DNA of 64,000 bases from Tropicimonas sediminicola (GCF_900188335.1 NZ_FZOY01000001.1:744001-808000); one strand, 5' to 3'; counted from the first letter of the stretch, positions 37,261 to 48,880 are shown. Numbers and translations are program-made. The notes: generated by a model from the sequence alone, not told the origin.

Positions 37261-38292
37261 ATGTCGTATTCGATTCCGCGCTCAATCGCTCTGCCGCTCG
37301 CCGCGGCCCTGCTGACGGGCACGGCGCTGGCAGCAGCCGCCGAAGGCGAGCTCAACATCTATTCCTCGCGCCACTACGACACAGACGACCGGCTCTATTC
37401 CGATTTCGAAGAAGCCGAAGGCGTCACGATCAACCGTATCGAGGGCAATGCCGACGAGCTGGTGGCCCGGATGCAGGCCGAGGGGATCAACAGCCCCGCC
37501 GACGTGCTCATCACCGTCGACACCTCGCGCCTCTACCGCGCCAAGCAGGCCGGCGTTCTGCAGTCGGTCGACAGCGATATCCTTGAAGAGCGCATCCCCG
37601 CCCACCTGCAGGATGCCGACAACCAGTGGTTCGGCTTCTCGCAGCGCAGCCGGATCATCTTCTACGACAAGGAGAATGTCGCCGAGCCGCCGCAGACCTA
37701 CGCCGAGCTTGCCGATCCGAAGTACAAGGGCATGATCTGCATCCGCTCCTCGAGCAACGAGTACAACCAGACGCTTCTCGCCTCGATCGTGACCCACGAG
37801 GGCGAAGAAGCCGCCCGCGCCTGGGCTGAAGGCGTGGTGGCCAACATGGCCCGCGACCCGCAGGGCGGCGACACCGACCAGCTCCGTGGGCTGGTGTCGG
37901 GCGAGTGCGATATTTCGGTCTCGAACACCTACTATTTCGCGCGGGCCATCCGGACCGAGGTCGAGGGCGTCAGCGCTTCGCTCGACAGCATCGGCTGGGT
38001 CTTCCCGGATCAGGACGGCAACGGCGCGCACATGAACCTCTCCGGCGCCGGGGTCGCGGCCCATGCGCCGAACCGCGAGAATGCGGTGAAGTTCCTCGAG
38101 TACCTGTCGAGCGACTCGGCGCAGGCTTACTTCTCGGCCGGCAACGACGAGTTCCCCTCGGTCGAGACCGCGGAGCTCGCTCCCTCGGTGGCCCAGCTCG
38201 GCGAGTTCAAGGCAGACGACGTGAGCCTGTCGGACGTGGCCGAGAACATCGCCACGGCGCAGAAGATCTTCAACGAGGTCGGCTGGAAGTGA
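37261..38292 (+). CDS. fbpA: Ferric iron ABC transporter substrate-binding protein (FbpA family)
   Basis: The 343-residue periplasmic protein has a signal peptide cut near ALAAAAEG and then LNIYSSRHYDTDDRLYSDFE, the FbpA opening with a metal-ligand Tyr. The tyrosine pair that holds ferric iron is in SNTYYFARAI (~225). NRENAVKFLEYLSSDSAQAY near the C-terminus is typical. It delivers Fe(III) to an ABC permease; a matching permease is encoded next door on the opposite strand. A dyad TTTCG-N6-CGAAA (37191-37206) lies 55-70 bp upstream. Confidence 0.9.
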   Translation: MSYSIPRSIALPLAAALLTGTALAAAAEGELNIYSSRHYDTDDRLYSDFEEAEGVTINRIEGNADELVARMQAEGINSPADVLITVDTSRLYRAKQAGVLQSVDSDILEERIPAHLQDADNQWFGFSQRSRIIFYDKENVAEPPQTYAELADPKYKGMICIRSSSNEYNQTLLASIVTHEGEEAARAWAEGVVANMARDPQGGDTDQLRGLVSGECDISVSNTYYFARAIRTEVEGVSASLDSIGWVFPDQDGNGAHMNLSGAGVAAHAPNRENAVKFLEYLSSDSAQAYFSAGNDEFPSVETAELAPSVAQLGEFKADDVSLSDVAENIATAQKIFNEVGWK

Positions 38293-38335
38293 TCATCGCC
38301 GGGCCCCGGTGAGGGCCCGGGATCATCTCAGGGAT

Positions 38336-38367
38336 ACGGCGCGGGGCAGGTTGCCTCGCGCCGTTTT
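38336..38367 (+). terminator. Terminator of fbpA
   Basis: ACGGCGCG (38336-38343) pairs with CGCGCCGT (38357-38364) and runs into TTTT, overlapping the first stop base of the convergent fbpB. Another GC hairpin (GGGCCC..GGGCCC) lies just upstream at ~38301-38320. Confidence 0.7.
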
Positions 38368-40055
38368 CATTCCGCCGGGGTCGCTGCGGTGCCGAAAACC
38401 CGGGAGCGTTTCGCCCCGAGCGACCGGCAGACCAGGATCACCGGCAGCAGGCCCACGGCGACGATGGCGAGGCTCGGCACCGCAGCGCCGTCCAGCCGCT
38501 CGTCGGAGGCCAGCCGGTGCGCCTGCACCGCCAGCGTGTCGAAGTTGAACGGCCGCATGATCAGCGTGGCCGGCAGCTCCTTCATCACGTCGACGAAGAC
38601 GATCAGCAGCGCGGTCAGCACCGAGGGGCGCAGCACCGGCACGTGGATCCGCTGCAGCATCGCGGTCGGCCGGGTGCCGAGGGTGCGGGCGACGGCGTCG
38701 ATGTTAGGGTGGATGGTGCCGAGCCCGCTGTCGTAGGTGTTGAGCGCGGCGGCCATGAAGCGGACCATGTAGGCGCAAACCAGCAGCCAGATCGAGCCGG
38801 TGAAGAGCAGGCCGGTGGAGAGCCCGAAGGTCGCGCGCATCCAGGCGTCGAGCGCGTTGTCGAAGGCGGCGAAGGGCACCAGCAGGCCCACTGCGATCAC
38901 GCCCCCCGGCACGGCGTAGCCGATGCGGGCGAGGTGGCTCGCGCCGGAGGAGGCGGGCCCGGGCCAGAGGCGCATGCGAAAGCCCACGAGAACCGCCCCG
39001 ATCACGGTCAGCACCGAGGCGGTGCCGGCCAGGACGATGGTGTTCCGGATGTAGCCGACATAGCGCGGCGACATCAGCGACTGCCCGCTGCCGATCCCCA
39101 TGGACAGAAGCAGCGCCACCGGCAGGATGAACCCCAGGAGCACGGGAACCGCGCAGAGCAGGGTCGCGCCCCATTTCGCCGGCCCGGCGAGTTGGGTCGG
39201 GGGCAGGCGCTCGAAACGTTTGCCCGCGCCGTGATGGCGGGCCGCGCCGCGCTGCATCCGTTCCAGGATGGCCAGCAGCAGCGCAAAGCCGAGCAGGCAG
39301 AGCGCCAGTTGCGCCGCCGCGGCCCGGTCGGCCATGGTGAACCAGCTCGTGTAGATGCCGGTGGCAAACGTCTGCACGGCGAAATAGGAGGTCGTGCCGT
39401 AGTCCGCGATGGTCTCCATCACTGCCAGCAACACGCCGCCGGCAATCGCCGGGCGCGCCATCGGCAGGCTCACGCGCAGAAAGGCCGTCCACGGGCCGCG
39501 GCCGAGCGCGCGGGCGGCGAGAAAGGCGGTGGCGCTCTGCTGCAGGAAGGCCGCGCGGGCCAGCAAGTAGACGTAGGGGTAGAGCACGAGGATCAGCATC
39601 ACCGCCGCGCCTGTGACCGAGCGCACCTCGGGGAACCAGTAGTCGCGCGGGCCCCAGCCGGTGACGTCGCGCAGCAGGGTCTGCACCGGGCCCGGGTGGT
39701 CGAGGAAATGTGTGTAGGCATAGCCCATCACGTAGGCCGGGAAAGCCAGCGGCAGGGCCAGCGCGATCTCGAAAAAGCGCGCTCCCGGAAAGCGGGTCAT
39801 GGTGACCAGCCAGGCCGCGCCAGTGCCGATGGCCGCGGTCCCGAGCGCCACGATCACCACAAGCTGCAAGGTGGTGGCAGTGTAGGTCCAGAGAACCGTC
39901 TCGGCGAGGTGCCGCAGCGTGTCGGTGGAGCCGAGCAAGGCGGCAACCGCTACCGCAACCATCGGCAGCAGGCACATCAGACCTATGAACAGCGCCCCTC
40001 CGCGCAGGAGGCCGGTCGCGAAACGGTCGGCGAGATCGGAAGGGCGCAGGCTCAT
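38367..40055 (-). CDS. fbpB: Ferric iron ABC transporter permease (FbpB family)
   Basis: The 562-residue membrane protein is a fused double-permease with ~12 helices. Each half carries an ABC-permease EAA loop: SATAFLAARALGRGPWTAFL in the first and IDAVARTLGTRPTAMLQRIH in the second. This two-half layout is that of FbpB/SfuB. It converges on fbpA rather than being in line with it. It lies 13 bp after tpiA on the same strand, so it may share tpiA's transcript. No FbpC ATPase gene is within the window. Confidence 0.88.
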   Translation of the reverse strand: MSLRPSDLADRFATGLLRGGALFIGLMCLLPMVAVAVAALLGSTDTLRHLAETVLWTYTATTLQLVVIVALGTAAIGTGAAWLVTMTRFPGARFFEIALALPLAFPAYVMGYAYTHFLDHPGPVQTLLRDVTGWGPRDYWFPEVRSVTGAAVMLILVLYPYVYLLARAAFLQQSATAFLAARALGRGPWTAFLRVSLPMARPAIAGGVLLAVMETIADYGTTSYFAVQTFATGIYTSWFTMADRAAAAQLALCLLGFALLLAILERMQRGAARHHGAGKRFERLPPTQLAGPAKWGATLLCAVPVLLGFILPVALLLSMGIGSGQSLMSPRYVGYIRNTIVLAGTASVLTVIGAVLVGFRMRLWPGPASSGASHLARIGYAVPGGVIAVGLLVPFAAFDNALDAWMRATFGLSTGLLFTGSIWLLVCAYMVRFMAAALNTYDSGLGTIHPNIDAVARTLGTRPTAMLQRIHVPVLRPSVLTALLIVFVDVMKELPATLIMRPFNFDTLAVQAHRLASDERLDGAAVPSLAIVAVGLLPVILVCRSLGAKRSRVFGTAATPAE

Positions 40056-40068
40056 GCGAGCGTTTTTA

Positions 40069-40818
40069 TCAGGCTTTCTGAAGCGCGTCGATGATGGCTC
40101 CGAAATCGGCCGCCTTCAGCGAAGCCCCACCGACAAGCGCGCCGTCGACATTGGCCACGGCAAAGATCTCGGACGCATTCGACGGTTTCACGGAGCCACC
40201 GTAGAGCAGCGACACGGCATTCCCGATCTCGGCGCCGAACCGTTCGACCAGCCGGGCGCGCATGAAGTCGTGGACTTCGGCGATCTGCTCGATGGTCGGG
40301 ATTCGGCCGGTGCCGATGGCCCAGACGGGCTCGTAGGCCACGACGAGGTTCTGGCCGGTCACGGCTTCGGGGATCGAGCCGGCAAGCTGGGTGCCCACGA
40401 GATCCAGCGTCTCGCCCGCATCGCGCTGCTCCAGCGTCTCGCCGACGCAGACCACGGCGATCAGCCCGGCGCCGGTGGCGGCCATCGTCTTGGCGTTGAC
40501 GATCTCGTCGGTTTCGCCGTGATCGGTGCGGCGCTCGGAATGGCCGAGGATCACGTAGGTACCGCCTGCGTCCTTGATCATCTCGGCAGAGATGTCGCCG
40601 GTGTGGGCGCCACTGGCGTTCATGTGGCAATCCTGCGCCCCGGTGGCGATTGCGCTGCCCTCGGCGCGGGTGCTCAGCCGGTCCAGCAGGGTGGCGGGCG
40701 GGCAGATCAGCACCTTGCAGCCGGGCGCGGGAAAGGCCGCGATCATCGCGTCGATCTCGGCCAACGAGGCCTCGGTGCCGTTCATCTTCCAGTTACCGGC
40801 GGCCAGTTTCTGCGCCAT
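40069..40818 (-). CDS. tpiA: Triose-phosphate isomerase
   Basis: TpiA (249 aa) interconverts dihydroxyacetone phosphate and glyceraldehyde 3-phosphate. AAGNWKMNG carries the Asn/Lys catalytic residues near 8-10, ILGHSERR holds the catalytic histidine (~94), [10 protein letters not shown] contains the catalytic glutamate and loop 6, and [15 protein letters not shown] is the phosphate-binding loop. The start is the ATG at 40818; an upstream frame to 41031 is Arg/Pro-rich noise. Confidence 0.96.
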   Translation of the reverse strand: MAQKLAAGNWKMNGTEASLAEIDAMIAAFPAPGCKVLICPPATLLDRLSTRAEGSAIATGAQDCHMNASGAHTGDISAEMIKDAGGTYVILGHSERRTDHGETDEIVNAKTMAATGAGLIAVVCVGETLEQRDAGETLDLVGTQLAGSIPEAVTGQNLVVAYEPVWAIGTGRIPTIEQIAEVHDFMRARLVERFGAEIGNAVSLLYGGSVKPSNASEIFAVANVDGALVGGASLKAADFGAIIDALQKA

Positions 40819-40922
40819 GGGTCGTCCCTCCGTCTGAGCTTGTGGGTCGGCAGCCAATTTGCAGCGGTGCGCTGCGGGGTCAAGGTCCGCTCGCCGCGGC
40901 TCTTTGGTACACCCTCCACGCC

Positions 40923-41771
40923 TTACTCGGGCAGGGGGCGCAGGGAGGCATCCGTCAACAGCTCCGTCAGCGCGTTCAGCGCCGCGCGGACGGGCGGGTC
41001 GTGGCGCGCCTCGTGGTGGGTGACCAGCCATTCGTCATGCGAGAGCTCTTCGATCTTGGGGGAGACGCGTTGCAGCCCCAGAACGGCGTCGCCGGCAAAG
41101 CAGGGCAGGACGACACGTCCGATTCCCTCGAGGGCAAGGTCCACCGCCACGCGGGTGTCACTGGCGAGCATGACCACCCGGTCCGCCCGGTTCGCCTGCA
41201 CCCAGAGGGCCGTCGGGGTCGAGGCCCGGTCCGGTGCGAGCGCGATATACCCGGTCACGTCCGGCGAGACGCCGTATTCCGCATTCTCGATCCGGGCCGT
41301 CCGGCGCCCGGCCAGCCAGTCCTGGGTGGGCCGCTTGTTGCGGATACCGATGTCGGCCTGCCGGCGGGCGAGGTCGAGGGGTAGGTTGGAGGCGAGAAGG
41401 TCCGGCGCCCAGCTTGCTTCCTCCGACCAGATGCGGCGAATGTTTCGGGCCACGAACCACGACGTCCAGGTCCCGGCTGTGATCCGCACCCGTGCGACGC
41501 TCCGGCCTTCGCTGCGCCACCGGTCGATCCCGGCCGCGGCCGATCTGAGAGGGATCGCCCGCTCGACCAGTTCCCGTCCCTCGCTGGTCAGCGCATAGCC
41601 GCTGGGGCCGCGCAGAAACAGGCGCCGGCCCAGGGCCTGTTCGAGCTTGGTCATCCTGCGGCCCATAGTCGGCACGCTGATTCCGGTCTGGGCGGAGGCT
41701 GCCGAAAGCGAGCCGGTTTCAGCCACCTTCAGGAACAGGGCGAGATCATCAAGAGGCAGCGCGTTTTTCAT
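40923..41771 (-). CDS. LysR family transcriptional regulator
   Basis: The 282-residue protein has the LysR helix-turn-helix at ~8-60 ([20 protein letters not shown], then [20 protein letters not shown]). A periplasmic-binding-like effector domain follows. The target is not clear; it is divergent from a small ORF at 41864 and lies upstream of tpiA on the same strand. The start is the ATG at 41771 (MKNALPLDD), because the in-frame ATG at 41816 precedes non-LysR residues. Confidence 0.87.
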   Translation of the reverse strand: MKNALPLDDLALFLKVAETGSLSAASAQTGISVPTMGRRMTKLEQALGRRLFLRGPSGYALTSEGRELVERAIPLRSAAAGIDRWRSEGRSVARVRITAGTWTSWFVARNIRRIWSEEASWAPDLLASNLPLDLARRQADIGIRNKRPTQDWLAGRRTARIENAEYGVSPDVTGYIALAPDRASTPTALWVQANRADRVVMLASDTRVAVDLALEGIGRVVLPCFAGDAVLGLQRVSPKIEELSHDEWLVTHHEARHDPPVRAALNALTELLTDASLRPLPE

Positions 41772-41863
41772 TTTTGAAAACCTACCTGCAATCTGCGGCG
41801 CTGTCACGATTGCCATGTGGCTGCTTTATTGAGGGCAGTCATTTAAAACTGAAAGGACAAGAG

Positions 41864-42097
41864 ATGCGTCTGCGTCCCCTTTACGATTTCGAGAGCGACC
41901 TGATCTGGCTTGCCTCCCGCCCGAAATCCGAAGCCGAACTGATTGAGGCCCGGGTGCGGAGCCACGAACGCTGGAGCCGCCGCCGCAGGATGCTGCGGTT
42001 GCGTGCGGCGGTGTTCGGACGGTCGTCGGAAGGTCGGGCCGAAGCAGGCCGGCCTGTCAGCCAGAGGTCTGGTCGGTCAGGCTCTCGTCGAACTTGA
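41864..42097 (+). CDS. Small basic protein (unassigned)
   Basis: The ATG at 41864 follows a good GAAAGGACAAGAG site and gives 77 residues starting MRLRPLYDFESDLIWLASRP. The middle is Arg-rich (RSHERWSRRRRMLRLRA). Its last ~40 bases overlap the end of the convergent sufA gene, so the true end may differ. It is divergent from the LysR gene, a frequent position for a LysR target. No family recognised. Confidence 0.45.
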   Translation: MRLRPLYDFESDLIWLASRPKSEAELIEARVRSHERWSRRRRMLRLRAAVFGRSSEGRAEAGRPVSQRSGRSGSRRT

Positions 42098-42428
42098 TCG
42101 ACTCGCCGCAGCCGCAGGATTCGGTCACGTTGGGGTTGCGGAATTTGAAGCCCGCTTCCAGAAGCGAGATCTCGTAATCTATCTCGGTCCCGAACAGGAA
42201 CATCTGCGCCATCGGGGCGATCATCACCCGCGCGCCGTCCTGTTCGACGACCTCGTCGAGCGGGTCCACCGTGTCGGCGAACTCCATGGTGTACTCCATT
42301 CCCGCACAGCCGCCCTTCTTGACGCCGAGGCGCAGGCCGGACTTGCCGTCACGCTCCATGAGCTTGACGATGTGGGCCGCGGCACGCGGTGTCAGGGTCA
42401 CGGCCTGCTTGCCGGGAATGGAAAACAT
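42057..42428 (-). CDS. sufA: Fe-S cluster assembly A-type carrier (HesB/IscA/SufA family)
   Basis: The 123-residue protein has the A-type carrier fold and its three cysteines: C41 in KKGGCAGMEY and the CGC pair in ESCGCGES near the C-terminus. It accepts and passes on Fe-S clusters. TLTPRAAAHIVKLMERDG is the usual N-terminus. It lies 84 bp downstream of sufT on the same strand, so the two may be co-transcribed. ErpA and SufA cannot be separated from sequence alone; the sufT neighbour suggests the SUF system. Confidence 0.9.
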   Translation of the reverse strand: MFSIPGKQAVTLTPRAAAHIVKLMERDGKSGLRLGVKKGGCAGMEYTMEFADTVDPLDEVVEQDGARVMIAPMAQMFLFGTEIDYEISLLEAGFKFRNPNVTESCGCGESIKFDESLTDQTSG

Positions 42429-42512
42429 CCTGTCGATCCTCTTGTTCCGGGTCCGATGTAGGAGCCCGGTCTGTCCGGCTCAAGGGCGCGGCTGCGCCCG
42501 AAGCCGGTCGGC

Positions 42513-42875
42513 TCACATGAAACCCAACTCCAGCCGCGCCTCGTCGGACATCATTTCCATGCCCCAGGGCGGATCCCAGGTAAGGTCCACATCCACCTGC
42601 TTGACGCCGGGCAGGGGTTCGATCGCCTCGGCCACCCAGCCGGGCATATCGCCCGCCACCGGGCAGCCCGGCGCGGTGAGCGTCATGGTCACACGGACTT
42701 CCGCTTCCGGGTTGATCTCGATCGTGTAGACCAGTCCGAGGTCGTAGATGTTCACCGGGATTTCCGGATCGTAGACCGTGCGGCAGGCTTCCACGATGCT
42801 GTCGTAGAGCGGATGATCTGTGGTGGAAGGCCGGATTGTCGGTTCCCCTTCCATCGGGTTGCTTTGGGCGTGCAT
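42513..42875 (-). CDS. sufT: SUF-system Fe-S assembly protein SufT (MIP18/DUF59 family)
   Basis: From the ATG at 42875 the protein has 120 residues. The DUF59 core is SIVEACRTVYDPEIPVNIYD, LGLVYTIEI, and MTLTAPGCPVAGDMPGWVAE with the conserved cysteine. It ends VDVDLTWDPPWGMEMMSDEA. SufT helps Fe-S maturation under high demand. The in-frame extension to 43067 is not family-like. A 191 bp gap to a divergent GGDEF/EAL gene holds the promoters. Confidence 0.92.
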   Translation of the reverse strand: MHAQSNPMEGEPTIRPSTTDHPLYDSIVEACRTVYDPEIPVNIYDLGLVYTIEINPEAEVRVTMTLTAPGCPVAGDMPGWVAEAIEPLPGVKQVDVDLTWDPPWGMEMMSDEARLELGFM

Positions 42876-43066
42876 CTGATAACCGTGTCCTCGAGGGATA
42901 CTCGATGGTTTATATAAGAAATGTTTCAGGCGGGGTCCAGTGTGGCACGGTGGCGGCCCGGATACCGAACCGATCAAATTGCGCGGGCTTTCCGTTCGAG
43001 CCTTAACCGGCTGGCCATCCTTTCCCTTCCAGATCAGGCGGCGAAACGAAAAGAGATGCTGCCGCA

Positions 43067-44644
43067 ATGCCTTCCAAACTTGAATACCTGCTGCTCGTTG
43101 CCCTGTTTCCTGCGAGTTGGATCCTCGGGGCGCAATTCGACCTGTTCGAGGGCCTCGTGGACTACATTCGCCTGCACGAGGAAATGGAACTGGACGAGCT
43201 CATCAGCGCGGTTCTGGTGCTGGGGCTCCTGCTGCCGGCCCTCCTCGGCATCTGGAACCGTCGGTTGCGCCGGCACCTTCGCAGCCGTCAACTGGCCGAA
43301 CAGAGGGCGCAGCACATCTCCCGCCACGATGCGCTGACCGGGCTTTATAACCGTCGGGTGATGAACGACGCGCTTCGGGAGCGGATCGCGAAGGCCCGGC
43401 GCGGTGGTGCGGCGCCGGCGATCCTCCTCATGGATCTGGATCGCTTCAAGCCGGTCAACGATCTGCGTGGCCACGACGTTGGAGATCTCATTCTCAGGGA
43501 AGTTGCGAGGCGGGTGAAGGCTTGCTGCGGCGAGGATGAACTGCCGATACGGCTTGGCGGAGACGAGTTCGCCATTCTCGCCGCCGGGACCGAAGAACTT
43601 GGCGGTGCCGGCGGGCTGCCGCGGCGCATTCTCGCTGCCATGGAGCGGAAGTTCATCATTGGCGATTCGGAGTTGAGTATCGGCGCCAGCCTCGGCGTCG
43701 CGATCTGGCGTGAGGGGCTCGATGCGCCATTGTTGCTGCGCCATGCCGACCAGGCGATGTATCGCGCGAAGAAGGAGGGCCGCGGCCGGATCTCCTATTT
43801 CGACGACGCCCTGGGGGAGCGGCTGCGGGAATTGGCCGAACTGGAGGCCGAACTGACGGCCGCGATAGAACGGGAAGAGATCGAGCCCTACTTCCAGCCG
43901 ATCGTCCAGATCGCGGACCGCAAGCTCGTGGGCTTCGAGGTCCTGGCGCGATGGCACCACGACCGCCTCGGCAACGTGCCGCCGGATCGCTTCATCCAGC
44001 TTGCCGAAGAGACCGGCCAGATCGCGGCGATCAGCTGGCAGATCCTCCGAAAAGCCTGCATCGCCGCCCGCGACTGGGATCCGTCACTGACCATCGCCTT
44101 CAACCTGTCGGCGAAGCAGTTCCGCGATGCGGACCTGTCGCCGCGGATCGAGGCCATCCTGCGGGAGACGGGCTTTCCGGCGGAGCGGCTGGAGATCGAG
44201 ATCACAGAGACCGCGATCATCGACGACATAGACCGCGCCCACGAGGTGATCGATCAACTCCGCTGGCAGGGGATCCAGATCTCGCTGGACGATTTCGGGA
44301 CCGGCTTCTCCAGCCTGGCCACGCTCTCCCGGCTGCCGTTCGACCGGCTGAAGATCGACAGCAGCTTTGTCACCACGGTGTCCCAGGACCGTCAGAAGGC
44401 GAAGATCGTTGCGGGCATCATCTCTCTCGCAGGATCGCTCGACCTGAGCGTGACCGCCGAAGGGATCGAGACCGAGGACACTCTGGAGATGCTGGCGGGG
44501 CTGCAATGCCCGCTGGGGCAGGGATATCTCTTTGACCGTCCCATGCCGCGCGACAAGGTGGACGACTTGCTGTCGCATGGCGTGACCTGGACCGGCGAGA
44601 TGACCCATGGCACGCAGCGAACGGTTCTGTCCGGAATCGCGTGA
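43067..44644 (+). CDS. Membrane GGDEF/EAL protein (cyclic-di-GMP turnover)
   Basis: The 525-residue protein has two N-terminal membrane helices (~4-22, ~45-64), then a GGDEF domain with an intact RLGGDEF (164-168) and D in LLMDLDRFKPVND. The EAL domain follows: the signature is EVL (291-293, FEVLARW), with NLSAKQF, EITET, DDFGTG, LKIDSSF and TAEGIET all present. So both cyclase and phosphodiesterase residues are kept; EVL is a tolerated EAL variant. No RxxD inhibition site precedes GGDEF. It is divergent from sufT. Confidence 0.93.
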   Translation: MPSKLEYLLLVALFPASWILGAQFDLFEGLVDYIRLHEEMELDELISAVLVLGLLLPALLGIWNRRLRRHLRSRQLAEQRAQHISRHDALTGLYNRRVMNDALRERIAKARRGGAAPAILLMDLDRFKPVNDLRGHDVGDLILREVARRVKACCGEDELPIRLGGDEFAILAAGTEELGGAGGLPRRILAAMERKFIIGDSELSIGASLGVAIWREGLDAPLLLRHADQAMYRAKKEGRGRISYFDDALGERLRELAELEAELTAAIEREEIEPYFQPIVQIADRKLVGFEVLARWHHDRLGNVPPDRFIQLAEETGQIAAISWQILRKACIAARDWDPSLTIAFNLSAKQFRDADLSPRIEAILRETGFPAERLEIEITETAIIDDIDRAHEVIDQLRWQGIQISLDDFGTGFSSLATLSRLPFDRLKIDSSFVTTVSQDRQKAKIVAGIISLAGSLDLSVTAEGIETEDTLEMLAGLQCPLGQGYLFDRPMPRDKVDDLLSHGVTWTGEMTHGTQRTVLSGIA

Positions 44645-44852
44645 TCTTGCGGAGGGTGGAGCCTTGGCAGGCAGGACTGGAGGGGTTCTGCAAGTCCGGG
44701 CCGCGCGAGATGGCAGCCCCTTCTATACCCTCGGGCGTTGCGACCTTCTCATCTGTCCAAGCTGCGAGTCGCCGCTCCGCCTGACTTGCCACCCGGAAGC
44801 GGAGGCGGGGCCGAACGGATCGGCGGGAATTGCATCGGTCGTGGCGTTCTGA

Positions 44853-45995
<1,143 letters not shown>

Positions 45996-46413
45996 GGGGG
46001 AGGCCTGGAGCAGATTGCCTCGAGCCGTCCAGAATGCGGGGCAGGGCGCGCGCCCGCGCTCGAAGACTCACCTCTCGCAGACGTGATCCGGATGCCCGGC
46101 GCGCGTGCGTTCCGGGCGCGAAGTGATCTCCATTCGGGCGGCACGGGAAGCGGTGTTGCGCCGCTGGCCGTTTCGCCGTGCGCTGATTGAACCGTGCCTT
46201 TCCATTGGCTTGCCGGATCGGCCGGGCAATCCGGGAAAGCACGGGGCAATGTCGGCTTGCCGACGCCGGAGGAGACAGGCACATTGGTCCGGATTCAGGG
46301 GTCTGGTTGAAACGGGCGGTCTGCGAGCCCACCTGTAGACACCGAGACCGGAGAGGGCCGTGGTTGCCGCGAAGCGGGGCCGGTGCCTTCTTGCCAAGAA
46401 CAGGAAAACGAGC
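45996..46413 (+). other. 418 bp intergenic region between tgt and lon
   Basis: No gene is supported; frames here are short and Arg-rich, and the long minus-strand frame is the antisense of lon. A heat-shock-like promoter is possible at 46306-46335. The lon ribosome site CAGGAAAACG is at its right end. Confidence 0.5.
46306..46335 (+). promoter_or_regulatory. Possible sigma-32 type promoter of lon
   Basis: GTTGAA (46306-46311) and CCCACCTG (46328-46335), 16 nt apart, resemble the CTTGAA / CCCCATNT heat-shock boxes expected for lon. The match is partial and read by eye. Confidence 0.3.
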
Positions 46414-48831
46414 ATGCTTGAGCCTCTCAGCCAATCCTATCCCGTGCTGCCACTGCGCGACATCGTGGTCTTTCCCCACATGATCGTGCCCCTCTTCGTG
46501 GGCCGGGACAAATCCGTCCGCGCGCTGGAAGAGGTGATGCAGGACGACAAGCAGATCCTTCTGGCCAGCCAGATGGACGCCTCCGACGATGATCCGTCTT
46601 CGGACGGGATCTACCAGGCGGGCGTTCTGGCCAATGTGCTGCAACTCCTCAAACTGCCCGACGGCACCGTGAAGGTGCTGGTGGAGGGCATTCGCCGCGT
46701 CCGGATCGAGGAATACCTCGAGAACGACGATTATTTCGAAGCCCGCGCCGTGTCGCTCGAGGAAGTGCCTGGTGACGCCGACACCGTGGCAGCGCTGGTT
46801 CGCTCGGTCGGCGAGGAATTCGAACGCTATTCCAAGATCAAGAAGAACATCCCCGAGGAAGCGCTTGCTGCAGTGGCGGAGACCCGCGAGGCCGCCAAGC
46901 TGGCCGACCTCGTGTCGGGGCACCTGGGAGTGGAAGTGGGCCAGAAGCAGGAGCTTCTGGAGACCCTGTCCGTCGCCGAGCGCCTCGAGAAGGTCTATGG
47001 CCTGATGCAGGGCGAGATGTCGGTTCTTCAGGTCGAGAAAAAGATCAAGACCCGCGTGAAGTCCCAGATGGAGCGGACGCAGCGCGAGTATTACCTGAAC
47101 GAACAGATGAAGGCGATCCAGCGCGAGCTGGGCGACGGCGAGGACGGCTCCAACGAGATCGCGGAGCTGGAAGAGAAGATCGCCGAGACCAAGCTCAGCA
47201 AGGAAGCGCGCGAGAAGGCCGAGGGCGAGCTGAAGAAGCTCAAGAACATGTCCCCGATGTCGGCCGAGGCGACGGTGGTGCGCAACTACCTCGACTGGAT
47301 GCTGTCGATCCCGTGGGGCACCAAGAGCCGGGTCAAGAAGGACCTTGGTCGCGCCCAGGCCGTGCTCGACAACGACCATTACAGCCTCGAGAAGGTGAAG
47401 GAACGGATCGTGGAGTACCTGGCCGTGCAGCAGCGCAGCCAGAAGCTCAAGGGCCCGATCCTCTGCCTGGTCGGCCCTCCGGGCGTCGGCAAGACCTCGC
47501 TCGGCAAATCGGTGGCCAAGGCCACGGGCCGGGAGTTCATCCGTATCTCGCTTGGCGGCGTGCGCGACGAGAGCGAGATCCGCGGCCACCGCCGGACCTA
47601 CATCGGCTCCATGCCGGGCAAGATCATCCAGGCGCTGAAGAAGGCAAAGACCACGAACCCGCTCATCCTGCTCGACGAGATCGACAAGATGGGGCAGGAC
47701 TTCCGTGGCGATCCTGCCTCGGCGATGCTGGAAGTGCTCGATCCGGAGCAGAACGGTACTTTCGTCGACCATTACATGGAGGTCGAGTACGACCTGTCGA
47801 ACGTGATGTTCCTGACCACGGCGAACTCCTACAACATGCCCGGTCCGCTGCTGGACCGGATGGAGATCATCCCGCTGGCGGGCTACACCGAGGACGAGAA
47901 GCACGAGATCGCGCGGCGGCACCTGATCGGCAAGCAGATGAAGAACCACGGCCTCAAGGCCAAGGAATTCGAGCTGACCGACGAGGCGCTGACGGAGATC
48001 ATCCGGACCTATACCCGCGAGGCGGGGGTACGGAACCTCGAGCGCGAGATCGCCAAGCTCTGCCGGAAGGCGATCACCAAGATCGTCAAGAAGGAAGTCG
48101 ACAAGGTGGTCGTGCGGCCCGAGGACCTCGAGGAGTTCCTGGGCGTGAAGCGGTTCCGTTATGGTCTGGCCGAGAAGGAAGACCAGGTGGGAGTCGTGAC
48201 CGGCCTTGCCTGGACCTCCGTGGGCGGCGACCTGCTGTCGATCGAGGCGCTGAAACTGCCCGGCAAAGGGCGGATGAAGACCACCGGCAAGCTCGGCGAC
48301 GTGATGAAGGAGTCGATCGACGCGGCGAACAGCTTCGTTCGTTCCATCGCGCCGGAGATCGGGGTGAAGCCGCCGAAGTTCGACACGATCGACATCCACG
48401 TCCACGTTCCGGAGGGCGCGACGCCCAAGGATGGCCCCTCGGCGGGTGTGGCGATGGTCACCTCGATCGTTTCGGTGCTCACCAAGATCCCGGTCCGCAA
48501 GGACATCGCGATGACAGGCGAGGTCACCCTGCGTGGCAACGTGCTGGCAATTGGCGGTCTCAAGGAGAAACTTCTCGCGGCCCTGCGCGGCGGCATCAAG
48601 ACGGTGCTGATCCCGGAGGAGAACGAGAAGGATCTGCCGGAGATCCCCGACAACGTGAAGGAAGGGCTCGAGATCATTCCCGTGGCGCATGTGCGTGACG
48701 TGCTGAAACAGGCCCTGGTGCGGATGCCGGAGCCCATCGAATGGGACGAGGCCGCCGAGGAAGAGGCCGCGGCCGCCCGTGCCGCCGCTGCCGAAGCCGC
48801 CAAGGCCGAAGCGGCCCGCACGGCCCACTGA
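46414..48831 (+). CDS. lon: ATP-dependent protease Lon
   Basis: Lon (805 aa) degrades misfolded and regulatory proteins in the cytoplasm. The N-terminal substrate domain begins [21 protein letters not shown] coiled-coil region (~185-260) precedes the AAA+ domain with Walker [10 protein letters not shown] and Walker [10 protein letters not shown]. The protease domain has catalytic S676 in [10 protein letters not shown] and K717 in [10 protein letters not shown]. The C-terminal ~30 residues form an Ala/Glu/Lys tail beyond the usual end. ATG at 46414 follows CAGGAAAACGAGC. A hairpin terminator follows at 48855. Confidence 0.97.
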   Translation: MLEPLSQSYPVLPLRDIVVFPHMIVPLFVGRDKSVRALEEVMQDDKQILLASQMDASDDDPSSDGIYQAGVLANVLQLLKLPDGTVKVLVEGIRRVRIEEYLENDDYFEARAVSLEEVPGDADTVAALVRSVGEEFERYSKIKKNIPEEALAAVAETREAAKLADLVSGHLGVEVGQKQELLETLSVAERLEKVYGLMQGEMSVLQVEKKIKTRVKSQMERTQREYYLNEQMKAIQRELGDGEDGSNEIAELEEKIAETKLSKEAREKAEGELKKLKNMSPMSAEATVVRNYLDWMLSIPWGTKSRVKKDLGRAQAVLDNDHYSLEKVKERIVEYLAVQQRSQKLKGPILCLVGPPGVGKTSLGKSVAKATGREFIRISLGGVRDESEIRGHRRTYIGSMPGKIIQALKKAKTTNPLILLDEIDKMGQDFRGDPASAMLEVLDPEQNGTFVDHYMEVEYDLSNVMFLTTANSYNMPGPLLDRMEIIPLAGYTEDEKHEIARRHLIGKQMKNHGLKAKEFELTDEALTEIIRTYTREAGVRNLEREIAKLCRKAITKIVKKEVDKVVVRPEDLEEFLGVKRFRYGLAEKEDQVGVVTGLAWTSVGGDLLSIEALKLPGKGRMKTTGKLGDVMKESIDAANSFVRSIAPEIGVKPPKFDTIDIHVHVPEGATPKDGPSAGVAMVTSIVSVLTKIPVRKDIAMTGEVTLRGNVLAIGGLKEKLLAALRGGIKTVLIPEENEKDLPEIPDNVKEGLEIIPVAHVRDVLKQALVRMPEPIEWDEAAEEEAAAARAAAAEAAKAEAARTAH

Positions 48832-48854
48832 GCCGACCCGCCTGACAGACCTGA

Positions 48855-48880
48855 GAGGCGCCCCCATCGGGCGCCTCTTT
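48855..48880 (+). terminator. Rho-independent terminator of lon
   Basis: GAGGCGCC (48855-48862) pairs with GGCGCCTC (48870-48877) and is followed by TTT, 23 bp after the lon stop. Confidence 0.75.

Noticed and set aside
44607-44852. 81-codon frame between the GGDEF/EAL gene and tgt, containing CPSCESPL
   Set aside because: The CxxC-like text is tempting, but the start lies inside the preceding gene, there is no ribosome site, and it covers the tgt promoter region.
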